Positions 26,652 to 36,333 of a stretch of DNA of 64,000 nt are shown here, one piece after another (position 1 is the stretch's first letter; the number at the start of each line of letters is the position of its first letter). Under the pieces are notes generated by a model that was given only the letters and a program-made list of their open reading frames with translations, was not told where the DNA came from and did not search any database. The position numbers were made by a program, and so were the translations under genes. Source of the stretch: an uncultured Acidobacteriota bacterium (lineage in GTDB: Bacteria; Acidobacteriota; Terriglobia; Bryobacterales; Bryobacteraceae); NCBI GenBank assembly GCA_902826685.1, contig CADEFT010000011.1, positions 124,001 to 188,000 on the forward strand, read 5' to 3'.

Positions 26652-28136
26652 ATGACTGTGCTCTCGATCGCTCTATTTGTGTTCACCGCCGCCGCGCAGC
26701 CGGCCAAACCCGCCGGTGAACCCGCCAAGCCCGCCGCCGCGCCTGCCGCCCCGCGTCCGGTCAAGTGGGGCAAGATCACCGTTTCCGGCAGCGTCCGTGT
26801 GCGCGGCGAAGGTTGGAATTACTTTCCGCCGGACTCGGGCGAAGGCGACTACGGATACTCGGGAACCATTGCCCGCCTCAGCCTTTCGCAAAGCCTGGAG
26901 AACTGGGATTGGCAACTCGAAATGGCGGCGCCCATTCTGCTCGGCCTGCCGTCGAACGCCATTGGGCCCGGCACGCAGGGCGCGCTAGGCGCCGGCGCGA
27001 ATTACTTCACCGCCAACGATCGCCATCGCAACTCGCTGGGCCTTTTCGCCAAGCAGGCGTTTCTCCGCTACAAGCACGGCGCGCACAGCGTGCGATTCGG
27101 CCGCTTCGAGCACATGGATGGAGCCGAGGTGACGCCCAAGAACGGCACCCTCTCCTTCCTCAAGAACACGCGCATCAACATGCGCCTGCTCGGCCATTTC
27201 GGCTGGACGCATGTGGGACGCAGCTTTGACGGCCTGCATTACCAGCACAACACGGCCGCAGGCAATTTCACTTTCATTAGCGCCGTGCCCACGCGCGGCG
27301 TTTTCCAGACCGATGGCTGGGGCTGGAACAAGGCTGCGTTCGGCTACGCCGCCTACACGCGGCCCTGGGGGAAGGGAAAGCACACCGCCGAAACGCGCGC
27401 GCTCGCGCTCTATTACGACGACTGGCGCAATGGCGTGCTGAAAACCGACAATCGCGCCCTTGCCACGCGCCGCGCCGACATGACCGCCGATATTCGCATC
27501 GGCACCTTCGGCGGCCATTCCATTCACGCCTTCGATACCAAGCCCGTGACTTACGACGTCGTGCTGTGGGGCGTGGCGCAGACCGGCAAATGGGGCCTGC
27601 TCGACCACCGCGCCCACGCCATCTCGATCGAAGGCGGCTTCCAGCCCAAGGCGCTCAAGAAGTGGAAGCCCTGGTTTCGCGGCGGCTTCTATGACGGCTC
27701 CGGCGACGGCAATCCGAACGACGGCACCCACGGCACATTCTTCCAGGTGCTGCCGACGCCGCGTCCCTTCGCGCGATTCCCGTTCTTCAACATGATGAAC
27801 AATCGCGATTGGATGGCGGCGATGGTGCTGCGTCCCAGCCCCAAGGTGACGGTTTCCACCGAGTTTCATTCGCTCGCCCTATCCAACCGCAACGACCTGT
27901 GGCTGCAGGGCGGCGGCGTGTTCCAGCCGTGGACGTTCGGCTACGTGGGGCGCGCCACCGGCGGCGCCAAGTCGCTGGCCAACCTCTACGATGCCAGCGT
28001 CGACTATCGCATCCGGCCCAACGTCACCATCAGCGGCTACTTCGGCCACGCCCAGGGACTCGCCGCCATGCGTGCGATTCATCCCAAGGGCACGCAAGCG
28101 AACTTCGGCTATCTCGAAGTTCTCTACCGGTTCTAA
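26652..28136 (+). CDS. Alginate-export-type outer-membrane beta-barrel porin
   Basis: A 494-residue protein from ATG 26652 behind AGGAGA. After a leader (TVLSIALFVFTAAAQ) and an Ala/Pro/Lys linker comes a run of alternating beta strands such as KITVSGSVRVRGEGW and NWDWQLEMAAPILL, and the last residue is Phe (VLYRF), the classical outer-membrane signal. The pattern is that of the AlgE/alginate-export 16-18-strand family. In the nitrate operon it may be the outer-membrane entry route for nitrate (inference). Its last bases overlap the convergent CRTAC1 gene by 4 bp. Confidence 0.75.
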   Translation: MTVLSIALFVFTAAAQPAKPAGEPAKPAAAPAAPRPVKWGKITVSGSVRVRGEGWNYFPPDSGEGDYGYSGTIARLSLSQSLENWDWQLEMAAPILLGLPSNAIGPGTQGALGAGANYFTANDRHRNSLGLFAKQAFLRYKHGAHSVRFGRFEHMDGAEVTPKNGTLSFLKNTRINMRLLGHFGWTHVGRSFDGLHYQHNTAAGNFTFISAVPTRGVFQTDGWGWNKAAFGYAAYTRPWGKGKHTAETRALALYYDDWRNGVLKTDNRALATRRADMTADIRIGTFGGHSIHAFDTKPVTYDVVLWGVAQTGKWGLLDHRAHAISIEGGFQPKALKKWKPWFRGGFYDGSGDGNPNDGTHGTFFQVLPTPRPFARFPFFNMMNNRDWMAAMVLRPSPKVTVSTEFHSLALSNRNDLWLQGGGVFQPWTFGYVGRATGGAKSLANLYDASVDYRIRPNVTISGYFGHAQGLAAMRAIHPKGTQANFGYLEVLYRF

Positions 28137-29743
28137 TCGAGGGGCTCGCGAACCGTCAGAATCCGCCCGGCGGGGACGTCCTTCAACGTCACGCGCCCTC
28201 CGCCGGGCCATTCGACCTCCACCGCCGCCTGGGTCTCTTTCCCGAGCCCGAAATGTATCCGCGGGTCGCTTGAGGAAACGAACCCAACGCTGGGGCTAAC
28301 CCAGTCGTGCAACTCACGGCCCGATGGCGTCGTCACCTTTACACGCGCGCCGATGGAATCGCGATTCGCTTTGCGCCCGATCAGGCGCAGTTTGAGCCAG
28401 GCGCCGCCTACCGCGGAATTCATCAGGATCGATGGACGCCGGTTCAGCGAAGTCACCACCAGGTCCATGAACCCGTCGTTGTTCAGATCCACGAACGCCG
28501 CGCCACGCTGGTAGCCTTTGCGCTGGAAGTGCTCGCCAGCTTGCGCCGACACGTCGTTGAAGCGCTTCCCTTCGACGTTCTCAAACAACGTATCGGTCTG
28601 CGCCGCGTTGGCCCGCAGATAATCCACATCTCCGTTGGCCGAATACAGATCGCGCCATCCATCGTTATTGAAATCGACGAATCCTCCGCTCCAGCCGGAA
28701 TAGGGCGCGCTTAAACGCGCCAGGCCGGCCGCCGGCGAAACATACCGGAACGAACGTCCGCGCAGGTTGCGAAACAACCCCCAGATCTGGCCCGTCAGGT
28801 CGTTGTAGAAAGCATCGGGCCAGCCGTCGTTGTCGTAGTCGCGCAAATCGGCGCCCATCGCGGATACCGTCGCCGCGTCGTCGTTGTACGCCACCCCCTG
28901 CAGCAGGCCCTGCTCCTCAAACGTCCCATTCCGGCGGTTCAGGTAAAGGAAATTCCGTTCGGTATCGTTGGCGATGAAGATATCTTCCCATCCATCGCCG
29001 TTTACATCCGCGATGGCGATGCCCATGCCTTTCCCGCGCGCCGCGCCGAACCCGGCGGTGTCCGTCACATCTTCAAACGTCCCGTTGCCCTTGTTGCGAT
29101 AGAGCCGGTGCGGCACGCTGGGGTACGTCTTCGGATGGCAATAGTAATCGACGCCGTCTTCGCGCACGCAGCGCCGGTCGGTGGCCGCGGTCCACAGCGT
29201 GTAATTGGAAAGCACCAGGTCGAGATGGCCGTCGTGGTTGTAGTCGAGCCAGGCGCCTTGCACGCTGAGCGTGCCGGTGGGTTTCGCTCCCAGGCCCGAA
29301 GCGGCCGTGACGTCGCGGAACGTGCCATCGCCCTGATTTCTGTACAGCGTGTTAGCCCCGGCGCCGGCCACGAACAGGTCTGCGAACCCGTCATTGTCGT
29401 AATCGGCCGCCGCCGCGCCCAGGCTATAGCCGATCGTCTCGCCCGCTAGGCCCGCGCGCTGCGTGACATCTTCAAACCGCCCCTCGCCGCCGTTTCGTAG
29501 CAGGGCGTTGGGAAATTTCTTCAAGCCGGGGAATTCGGCGCCATTGGTGAAATACAGATCCATCAGACCGTCGTTGTCGAAGTCGAGCACGGCCACGCCA
29601 CCGCACAGCGGCTGCGGGAAATATTTGCGTCCGCCGGTGAAGCCATTTTTCGTGACGTAGGCGAAAGCGCTGCTCGGCGCGACGTCGACAAAGCGTGGCG
29701 CCTCGGGTTGAAGCCAAGCCAGCAGGGCCGCCATCCACTTCAT
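28133..29743 (-). CDS. CRTAC1-family protein: FG-GAP/VCBS repeats plus ASPIC/UnbV domain
   Basis: A 536-residue secreted protein. The start at 29743 (MKWMAALLAWLQPEAPRFVD) has GGAGA upstream and overlaps the TPR stop as ATGA; a longer reading from 29794 is less likely. Six or more calcium-binding-like repeats of the form DxDNDGxxDL are visible (LDFDNDGLMDLYFTNG, YDNDGFADLFVAG, YNHDGHLDLVL, VNGDGWEDIFIAND, YDNDGWPDAF, FNNDGWRDLY, LNNDGFMDLV). The C-terminal part (IGARVKVTTPSGRELHDWVS, then GLGKETQAAVEVEWPGG) is the ASPIC/UnbV domain. The family often follows a TonB receptor and a TPR gene in Acidobacteria; its role is unproven. Confidence 0.88.
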   Translation of the reverse strand: MKWMAALLAWLQPEAPRFVDVAPSSAFAYVTKNGFTGGRKYFPQPLCGGVAVLDFDNDGLMDLYFTNGAEFPGLKKFPNALLRNGGEGRFEDVTQRAGLAGETIGYSLGAAAADYDNDGFADLFVAGAGANTLYRNQGDGTFRDVTAASGLGAKPTGTLSVQGAWLDYNHDGHLDLVLSNYTLWTAATDRRCVREDGVDYYCHPKTYPSVPHRLYRNKGNGTFEDVTDTAGFGAARGKGMGIAIADVNGDGWEDIFIANDTERNFLYLNRRNGTFEEQGLLQGVAYNDDAATVSAMGADLRDYDNDGWPDAFYNDLTGQIWGLFRNLRGRSFRYVSPAAGLARLSAPYSGWSGGFVDFNNDGWRDLYSANGDVDYLRANAAQTDTLFENVEGKRFNDVSAQAGEHFQRKGYQRGAAFVDLNNDGFMDLVVTSLNRRPSILMNSAVGGAWLKLRLIGRKANRDSIGARVKVTTPSGRELHDWVSPSVGFVSSSDPRIHFGLGKETQAAVEVEWPGGGRVTLKDVPAGRILTVREPLD

Positions 29744-31917
29744 TCCGCGTCTCCACGGCAAACCGGCTGCAGCCATTGCCGCAAAGTCTGGCACCGCGCG
29801 TCCGCCGCGCCACCACCAAGCGCCGCCGCCGTCCGCGCCTTCCGCGCGGCTTCGCTACCGCTGAGCAGCAGCGCGTGAACCTTGTACGGCGCCGGCCATT
29901 CCGGCCATCGCTCTTCGATCCGCTGCAGGCGGCGCATCGCCTCGTCCGTCCGCCCATCGAGAGCCAGTACAACCGCTTCTGAAAGCGCCAGCCCGCGATC
30001 ACTTCCCGGCGCGCGAGCGAGCAACCGCGCCGCATCCTTGTAGCGCGAATGGCGCGCCAGCAGCAGCGCCGCCCGCCCCGCCACACGCGGAGGCACGTCC
30101 ACCGCGGCCACTTTATCCAACAAGCCCGCACCGTCCAGGATCTCGGCTTTCAGCACCAGCGCCTCACCCTCTTCCGGCGAATCGGCGAGCGTCTTCAACG
30201 CCCGGTCCGCGCCCATGGCGTGAAACTGGGCCAGGGCGAGATCGGCCTTCCGTCCGGCCTTTTCGAGGAAGGGAAGCGCCCACTCGTAACGTCGCGCGTC
30301 GAGCAGTACACGCCCTGCTTCCACCAGCGTGGCCTCGTCGGGATTGGCTTCGAGCAGGCTCGCGAACTGCCGCGTCGCCTCCGCTTCCCGCCCATCGGTG
30401 AGCAACAAACTCGCCAAATGAAGCCGCAGCAGGGCATCGTCCGGCCGCGCCGCCGCCATCGTTTGAAATCGCTCGATTTGCCGCGCCCGCCGCTCGGCCG
30501 CCGGAAGCGTGGCCAACTCGATCATCCCCGGTTCCCGCCGCGCGTCGCGCTGCCGCGCCGGACGCAGCTTCTGATATTGATCGAGCCAGACGCGCGCTTC
30601 CTGTTCCCGCCCCTGTTCCATCAGGGCGCGTCCCAGGTGCAGCCGCACTTCCCAATCCGAAGGCGCTACCGCCGCCGCGCGCCGGAACGTCTTCTCCGCT
30701 TCCGCGACTCGCTCAAGCCCCACCAGCACCAACCCGCGCAGATCGAGCGCGCGCACATCGTCCGGTGTAACCTTCAACGCCGCATCGAGGTGAGGGAGCG
30801 CTTCGCCATCGCGGCCCAACCGGTGCAGCAGCCACGCTCTCGCCGTATGCGCCGGGGCGAGTTTTGGATCCAGTTTCACCGCCTGATCCAGACGATCGAG
30901 CGATTGCTCCGGGTTCGTTTCCCACGTCAGTTGCGCCAGTTGAAAATGCGCCACGGGATCGGTGGGATGGCTCGCGCCGTATTCTTCGAGCAGCCGCAAT
31001 CCCCGCTCCCGCCCGCCGGGGGCGAGCGCCAGGACTCGCGCATGGTCGCGCCGCGCCGCTGCGTCGGAGGGCTGCTGCTTGAGATGCCGCTCATAGGCCG
31101 CCGCGGCGTCGCCGTAGTAACCCGCATCCTCGGCCGCGCGCGCCAGCGCCAGCGCCACGCCGGGCTGCGCGGGCGCTTTGCTTTCGGCCTGCGCCAGAAG
31201 GAACACGGCGCGGGGAGCGTCGCCCGAAGCGGCGTGAGCGAGGCCGAGTTCGAGCAGCGCCCCAGCGTCGCCGGGCTTCAGCCGCAGAGCCGATTCGAGC
31301 GCATCCCGCGCCCGCTCGAGATCGCCCGCGCGCGCCGCGGCACGACCCAGATTCCACAGCGCATCGAAATCGCCCGGCCGCGCCGCGGCCACTTTCTGAA
31401 ACGCCTGCTGGGCGTTGCGGAAGTCGCCCGCCCGCGCATAAAGACCGCCCGCTTCCACCCACAACGCCGGATCGCTTTGACCGGTCAGCACGCGCAGAAA
31501 AGCCTCGGCCGGCTGGCGCCGCTCCACGGCAAGGCGAGCCAACTGCAGATTGGCATTGATATGGGAAGGACTCCGGCGCACCACGAACTCGAAATACTCG
31601 CGTGCCTTCGTCGCGTCGCCGCAGGCGAGGTAGTGGTTTCCCGCGTTATTCAACAGCGCCAGCGTGGGAGCCTGCGCCGCGAGTGCCTTACGGTAGATCG
31701 GTTCCGACTCCGCGCACTTTCCTTCGCGATCCAGCCGGGCCGCTTCACGAAGATCGGCTGTGGGCGGGATTTGTGCCGCCCACAAACTTAGTAGAGTAAG
31801 TGCGATCAGAACTCGAAGCGCAACCCGAGTTGCGCGCGCCGGCCGAAGGTGGCCGCCACCTGGTTGTTCGTCACGCCGAACAGGCTGCTCAGGACGTTGG
31901 TGTTCGGGTCCGCCCAT
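29740..31917 (-). CDS. Tetratricopeptide-repeat protein
   Basis: Up to 725 residues, made of roughly fifteen TPR units of 34 residues (for example NLGRAAARAGDLERARDALE and HLGRALMEQGREQEARVWLD), preceded by a hydrophobic leader VLIALTLLSLWAA. The ATG at 31917 lies 111 bases inside the TonB receptor gene and adds 36 Gly/Pro/Arg-rich residues before the leader. No ATG, GTG or TTG lies in between, but a CTG at 31809 overlaps the receptor stop as CTGA and would start directly at the leader, so it may be the true start. The repeats probably scaffold protein contacts. It is the middle gene of the receptor-TPR-CRTAC1 operon. Confidence 0.82.
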   Translation of the reverse strand: MGGPEHQRPEQPVRRDEQPGGGHLRPARATRVALRVLIALTLLSLWAAQIPPTADLREAARLDREGKCAESEPIYRKALAAQAPTLALLNNAGNHYLACGDATKAREYFEFVVRRSPSHINANLQLARLAVERRQPAEAFLRVLTGQSDPALWVEAGGLYARAGDFRNAQQAFQKVAAARPGDFDALWNLGRAAARAGDLERARDALESALRLKPGDAGALLELGLAHAASGDAPRAVFLLAQAESKAPAQPGVALALARAAEDAGYYGDAAAAYERHLKQQPSDAAARRDHARVLALAPGGRERGLRLLEEYGASHPTDPVAHFQLAQLTWETNPEQSLDRLDQAVKLDPKLAPAHTARAWLLHRLGRDGEALPHLDAALKVTPDDVRALDLRGLVLVGLERVAEAEKTFRRAAAVAPSDWEVRLHLGRALMEQGREQEARVWLDQYQKLRPARQRDARREPGMIELATLPAAERRARQIERFQTMAAARPDDALLRLHLASLLLTDGREAEATRQFASLLEANPDEATLVEAGRVLLDARRYEWALPFLEKAGRKADLALAQFHAMGADRALKTLADSPEEGEALVLKAEILDGAGLLDKVAAVDVPPRVAGRAALLLARHSRYKDAARLLARAPGSDRGLALSEAVVLALDGRTDEAMRRLQRIEERWPEWPAPYKVHALLLSGSEAARKARTAAALGGGAADARCQTLRQWLQPVCRGDAE

Positions 31918-34900
31918 GTCATGTTGTTCGCCGCATTGAAAATGTCCATGCGCAGTTCCACGCGGTAGCGTTCGGTGACCGGCATGCGCTTGACGATCGA
32001 TGCATCGACGTTAAACAGGCCGGGGTTGGTAAGCCCGTCGTACTGCCACGGATTGGTGCGCGGCGTGAACGCCGGCAACTGGGAAAATGCCTGCGTATTG
32101 AACCAGCGCCCGGGAGTTGGATTCTCCAACACAGGATCGCCATTCACCTGCAATGCGCCGAACCGCGTATAGAATCCGGAACGCCACGTCATCAGGCCCG
32201 TCACATCCCAGCCGCCGATGGCATAGTCGATAAACTTCGGCATCGAAGATCCGAGGGCCCGGCCGCGGCCCACGGGAACTTCCCAGGTTCCGGCCAGCGA
32301 CAGGCGATGGCGCGGCAAATTGCTTCCCTGCCATGAGAACCTGCCCAGATACTGGTCAATGTCGTTGAAGAACACTTCATCTCTCTGGCGGGCGTAGTTA
32401 TAGCCCATCAGCACGGAGTAGCCGTTGGCGAACCGGCGATTGAGCCGCATCTGGAACGACTGGTAGCGCGACGCGCCACCTTTGATGCCGTCGATCGCGG
32501 TGAGGTTGCCGTATTGCGGATAGGCCCTCATCAACGAAGTGAGCGCCACCGTCCGTTGGAACCGCAGCGCTCCGGGGAACTTGTCCACGGTCGAGAAGTT
32601 GTAGAACGGATTATCCACGGCGCGGTTGGTCGCTCCCTTGAATTCGTACGCCACGCGCGGGTCGATCTGATTCAGGTTGTAGTTGCCCACGTTCTGGCTC
32701 GAGAAATTGAGGTAGTAAGTCAGATCGAGCACCATGTCCCGCAGCACCTGTCTCTGGAAGGAGAAGTTGATGCGGTCGCTGTAGCTGCGCGGACGGTTCG
32801 CCACCACATAGGACAGCGAATCGCCAAGCGAGGTGTAGCGGCCCAGGGTCTTTTCGTAGGCCGGCACGATCGGCGAGGAAGCCGGGAACGGATTGCTGAG
32901 CCGCATCTGCGGCACCCCGAGCACCGCCGGATAAGCCGCGGTGACGTTGCGGAAGCCGACGTAAATCGTGTCGAAAATGTTGAACGAGCCGCCGGTCCAA
33001 GGAGTCAGGTAGCGGCCGTACCCTACGCGGAACGAAGTCTCGTCGTTGATGCGATAGGCCGCGCCGATGCGCGGAGAGAAACCGCCGCGCCCCGCGTTCC
33101 ACTGGCCGCGATTGTTCGAATCGGCGAAGTTGAACGCGCCATTGAAAGTAGTGGGGCCTTTGTAGAACTGCGCCAGGTCGGCCGGCATGCGCGGAGCGTT
33201 GGCGCCCTGCATTTCCGGAATCGGCGAGGTCAGATCGAGCGGCCGGGTCAGCCGGTCCTGCGGGTCGGTATAGGTCGTTTCGTATTCATACCGCAGCCCC
33301 ATGTTGATCGTGAGGTTGCGGTTCACTTTCCAGTCGTCGTTGATGAAGGTGCCGTAGAAGCGATTCTGGCCCTGCGGCAGGATGCTGGCGGTCATCGACG
33401 TCGCGCCGCTATCCCAACTGTCGGCGCCGCCGCCGGCCGGCTGTACCGCGCCCAAGAGGAACGTGGCGTAACCGTCGCCGGAAGCGCGTAGATTCGGATT
33501 GATGTAAGTCGCGGAAGTCGCATCGGCCTGGAATCCAAAGCCCGGGTTGTTGTTGACGATCAGGCTGGTGGTGCGCGTGCCGCGCGTGTCGGCGCCCATC
33601 TTCAAATAATGCTTGCCCTGCTGGCGCGCCACCTTGACGCTCACGCTGTCGGCGGTGGGACGCTGATCCCAGGTGCCGCCGCGCGGCCCCATGGCCGTCC
33701 AATATTCGGCGTTACTGATACCCATAATCGACATGCGCGGTAGAAGCTCCGGCACCGCCTTGCCGGCGAACATCGGCGCGTAGAAATTCGAATTCGGAAA
33801 GGTCTTCGACCAGCTCTGGTAGGCGGTGGAGGCGAACTTGGAGGAATCCACGAAGCTGTGATAAGTCGCGTTGACGTTCACGATGGTGCTGGGGCTGGCC
33901 ATGTAGACGGCGTCGCCGGAGATCGAAAGTGCATCGCGCTGGCTGCCGCGGTCGTTCACATAGAAGTCCGAACCAGTCGGATTCGATGTGGTCACCGGCG
34001 TCCACAGCTTGCTGTAACGGCCGTAAAACCGCAGCTTGTCGTTCAGCGTAAAATCGGTGCGATTGGAAAGATTGTGATAGTCGTAGCGGATGGGCAGAGG
34101 AACGTAATAGTTGTTGATATTGTAGGGACCCTGGCCGGCGCGATTCGGCTTCCACAGGTTGCCCATGTAGAGCCGCGCAATCGGATCCTGCATGGACTGC
34201 GGAATGATATTGCCTGGAATGGGCATGCGGTTGACCGTGACGCCGTCGGCGGCAGTCTCGGTAGACCAGGGATCGTAGATACTACGCTGCCCGCCGACCG
34301 CGTTCATCGACTGCGAGAAATTACCCTGCCGTTCCAGGTCGGTCGGCAGCGTGTGGATCAGGTCGTTGGGGTCCGTCTTGCGCCACTGCTCATAAGAGAA
34401 GAAATTGAATAGCCTGTTCTTCTTGATGGGCCCGCCCAGCGTGCCGCCGTACATGTGGACGCGGCCAAGGTTGATGGTGCGGAATACGCGGTTTTCGAGA
34501 GCGTTCGCCCATGGATACTGCCCCTGGTAGAACGCGTTGCCGTGCCAGTCATTGGTGCCCGATTTCATCGTGAGCGTGATGGCCGATCCCGAAGAGTGCC
34601 CGTACTCGGCATCGACGGCGTTCTGCTGCACGGCTACTTCCTGCACCGAATCGGGCGACGGCATGTAGCTGGTCTTGTAGCCGATACCGATGGGGCTGCC
34701 GTCGATCTGCAGGTCGTTGGAATAGTTCCGTCCGCCGCCGATCTGCTGGCGGTTGCCGGACCAGGTCATGTAGGGCTCGACTTCGCGCGCCGTATCCTGC
34801 TGCACCACGGCCGGATCGAGCCGCGCGAGCAATAAAGGGTTGCGCGAAATCTGCGGCAGGTTGGCGACCAGCGCGCTATCCACAGTGGTTTCGAGCTTGC

Positions 34901-35279
34901 TGGTGTTGAACTGCACCGTGCTCGCCTGCGCTTCCACGGTGACGGTTTCCCGCACGTCGCCGGGCCGCAGAGTGGCGTCCACCGTTACGTCCGAACGCGA
35001 CTGCAGCACCACGTTTTCCTGAAGAAACCGGTTGAATCCTTGCAACTGGACCGTGACGGTGTACTTGCCGGGCAGAACCAGATCGAACAGGTAGCGGCCT
35101 TGTTCGTTGCTCTGCCGCGTGCTGCTCACGCCGGTCTCGACATTGTTGAGAGTGACGGTGGCTCCCGCGACGGGGGCCTGCGTTCCGTCGGTCACCAGAC
35201 CCTGGACGCGGCCGCGATATTCCTGCGCGAACAACCCCGTGGCAAAAAGGCACCAAATGGCTAAATGCTTGCTTGGCAT
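31806..35279 (-). CDS. TonB-dependent receptor, Oar-like, with carboxypeptidase-regulatory-like domain
   Basis: A 1157-residue outer-membrane protein. A signal peptide (HLAIWCLFATGLFAQ) is followed by a CarboxypepD_reg-like domain (VQGLVTDGTQAPVAGATVTL, then YLFDLVLPGKYTVTVQLQGF), a plug (NDLQIDGSPIGIG, then YGHSSGSAITLTMKSGTNDW) and a long beta-barrel ending LGLRFEF with terminal Phe. This is the Oar/SusC-like architecture abundant in Acidobacteria and thought to import oligomers or secrete proteins. The ligand is unknown. It is the first gene of a three-gene operon reading to 28133. Confidence 0.9.
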   Translation of the reverse strand: MPSKHLAIWCLFATGLFAQEYRGRVQGLVTDGTQAPVAGATVTLNNVETGVSSTRQSNEQGRYLFDLVLPGKYTVTVQLQGFNRFLQENVVLQSRSDVTVDATLRPGDVRETVTVEAQASTVQFNTSKLETTVDSALVANLPQISRNPLLLARLDPAVVQQDTAREVEPYMTWSGNRQQIGGGRNYSNDLQIDGSPIGIGYKTSYMPSPDSVQEVAVQQNAVDAEYGHSSGSAITLTMKSGTNDWHGNAFYQGQYPWANALENRVFRTINLGRVHMYGGTLGGPIKKNRLFNFFSYEQWRKTDPNDLIHTLPTDLERQGNFSQSMNAVGGQRSIYDPWSTETAADGVTVNRMPIPGNIIPQSMQDPIARLYMGNLWKPNRAGQGPYNINNYYVPLPIRYDYHNLSNRTDFTLNDKLRFYGRYSKLWTPVTTSNPTGSDFYVNDRGSQRDALSISGDAVYMASPSTIVNVNATYHSFVDSSKFASTAYQSWSKTFPNSNFYAPMFAGKAVPELLPRMSIMGISNAEYWTAMGPRGGTWDQRPTADSVSVKVARQQGKHYLKMGADTRGTRTTSLIVNNNPGFGFQADATSATYINPNLRASGDGYATFLLGAVQPAGGGADSWDSGATSMTASILPQGQNRFYGTFINDDWKVNRNLTINMGLRYEYETTYTDPQDRLTRPLDLTSPIPEMQGANAPRMPADLAQFYKGPTTFNGAFNFADSNNRGQWNAGRGGFSPRIGAAYRINDETSFRVGYGRYLTPWTGGSFNIFDTIYVGFRNVTAAYPAVLGVPQMRLSNPFPASSPIVPAYEKTLGRYTSLGDSLSYVVANRPRSYSDRINFSFQRQVLRDMVLDLTYYLNFSSQNVGNYNLNQIDPRVAYEFKGATNRAVDNPFYNFSTVDKFPGALRFQRTVALTSLMRAYPQYGNLTAIDGIKGGASRYQSFQMRLNRRFANGYSVLMGYNYARQRDEVFFNDIDQYLGRFSWQGSNLPRHRLSLAGTWEVPVGRGRALGSSMPKFIDYAIGGWDVTGLMTWRSGFYTRFGALQVNGDPVLENPTPGRWFNTQAFSQLPAFTPRTNPWQYDGLTNPGLFNVDASIVKRMPVTERYRVELRMDIFNAANNMTWADPNTNVLSSLFGVTNNQVAATFGRRAQLGLRFEF

Positions 35280-35345
35280 GAAGAACGGACTCCCTTCGAA
35301 GCGCGACGGCCATTATATTACAGTCGCGGGAGTCCGGTGGCGCGC

Positions 35346-36332
35346 TCAGTTGTTACGAAATGCGGCGGCGGGGGCTTCCCACTTGCCTTCGTAGACCTGC
35401 AGCTTGGGCTTGGCGGCCTTCAGAACGGCGAGACCTTTTGCACTAACGGCGGTACCCTTGAGATCCAGTTCTTTGAGAGCGGGAAAGCCCGCCAGGATCG
35501 CGGCGGCTTCATCGTTCACGCGGTCGCATCCCTGAAGCTTCAGCCGTTCGAGCTTACTGAACGACTTCATCCGGTCGAGCCAGCGGGGGGTGACGCTCAT
35601 GGCGCTCACCGTGGCAAAGCGCGTTCCTTCGACGCCCACGCCAAGCGAGGTGCAGCCGAACCGCAACTCGCGCAGTTCCTTGAGCGTAAGCAGCGCTTCC
35701 AGGCCGCGATCGGACATGCTGATGGTCCAGACGTTTGAGTCCGTGCCCTGGCGCCCGTTGAGGTCCAGGTACGTCAAGCCGGGCAACTGGCGTAGCGCCT
35801 GCAGCCCGGCGTCGCCCAGTTCATTGCCGCCGATGGTGAGCTCCTTCAAATTCGGCAGAGAGCTGAGCCGCTCCAGACCGACATCGGTAATCATGGCAGA
35901 GCCGATGTTCAGCGTCTCAATCGACGCGATGCCGGCGATGTGATCGAGCGTGGTGTCGCTGATCTTGGTGCCATGCAGGTTGAGCCGCCTCAGCTTCCGC
36001 CAGCCCTTGAGGGCGGCCGCGCCTTCGTCGGTGACGTACTCGGCGAAATAGAGGCTCAAGTCCACGATGCCGCTCAGGTTCTTCAATTGCTGGATGCCCT
36101 GGTCGGTGACGTGAGTGAGGGAAAGGTCCAGGTGCGTGAGGTGCGGAAACCGGGCCACCTTTCGCAGGTCGTCGTCGGTGATCCAGGTGGAGCGCAGGTC
36201 GATTCCGGTCACACGTCCGGCTTGGTCGCGGGTTACCGCGCCGCCCGCGTCTTCGATCCATGAGGTGGCCGCGGCCGGGTTGGTTTCGGCGGCCGGCAGG
36301 GCCGATAGCAGGCAGATGACGAGCAAGTTCAT
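35346..36332 (-). CDS. Secreted leucine-rich-repeat protein
   Basis: A 328-residue protein with a short leader ([16 protein letters not shown]). A cap [19 protein letters not shown] leads into about nine LRRs of about 24 residues with the pattern LxxLDLSxTxVTDxGIxxL ([18 protein letters not shown] and similar), i.e. the cysteine-free RNI/GALA-like bacterial type. It begins one base after its larger paralogue ends, so both are cotranscribed. LRRs form a curved binding surface; the partner is unknown. The same cap occurs in the paralogue. Confidence 0.8.
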   Translation of the reverse strand: MNLLVICLLSALPAAETNPAAATSWIEDAGGAVTRDQAGRVTGIDLRSTWITDDDLRKVARFPHLTHLDLSLTHVTDQGIQQLKNLSGIVDLSLYFAEYVTDEGAAALKGWRKLRRLNLHGTKISDTTLDHIAGIASIETLNIGSAMITDVGLERLSSLPNLKELTIGGNELGDAGLQALRQLPGLTYLDLNGRQGTDSNVWTISMSDRGLEALLTLKELRELRFGCTSLGVGVEGTRFATVSAMSVTPRWLDRMKSFSKLERLKLQGCDRVNDEAAAILAGFPALKELDLKGTAVSAKGLAVLKAAKPKLQVYEGKWEAPAAAFRNN

Positions 36333-36333
36333 A

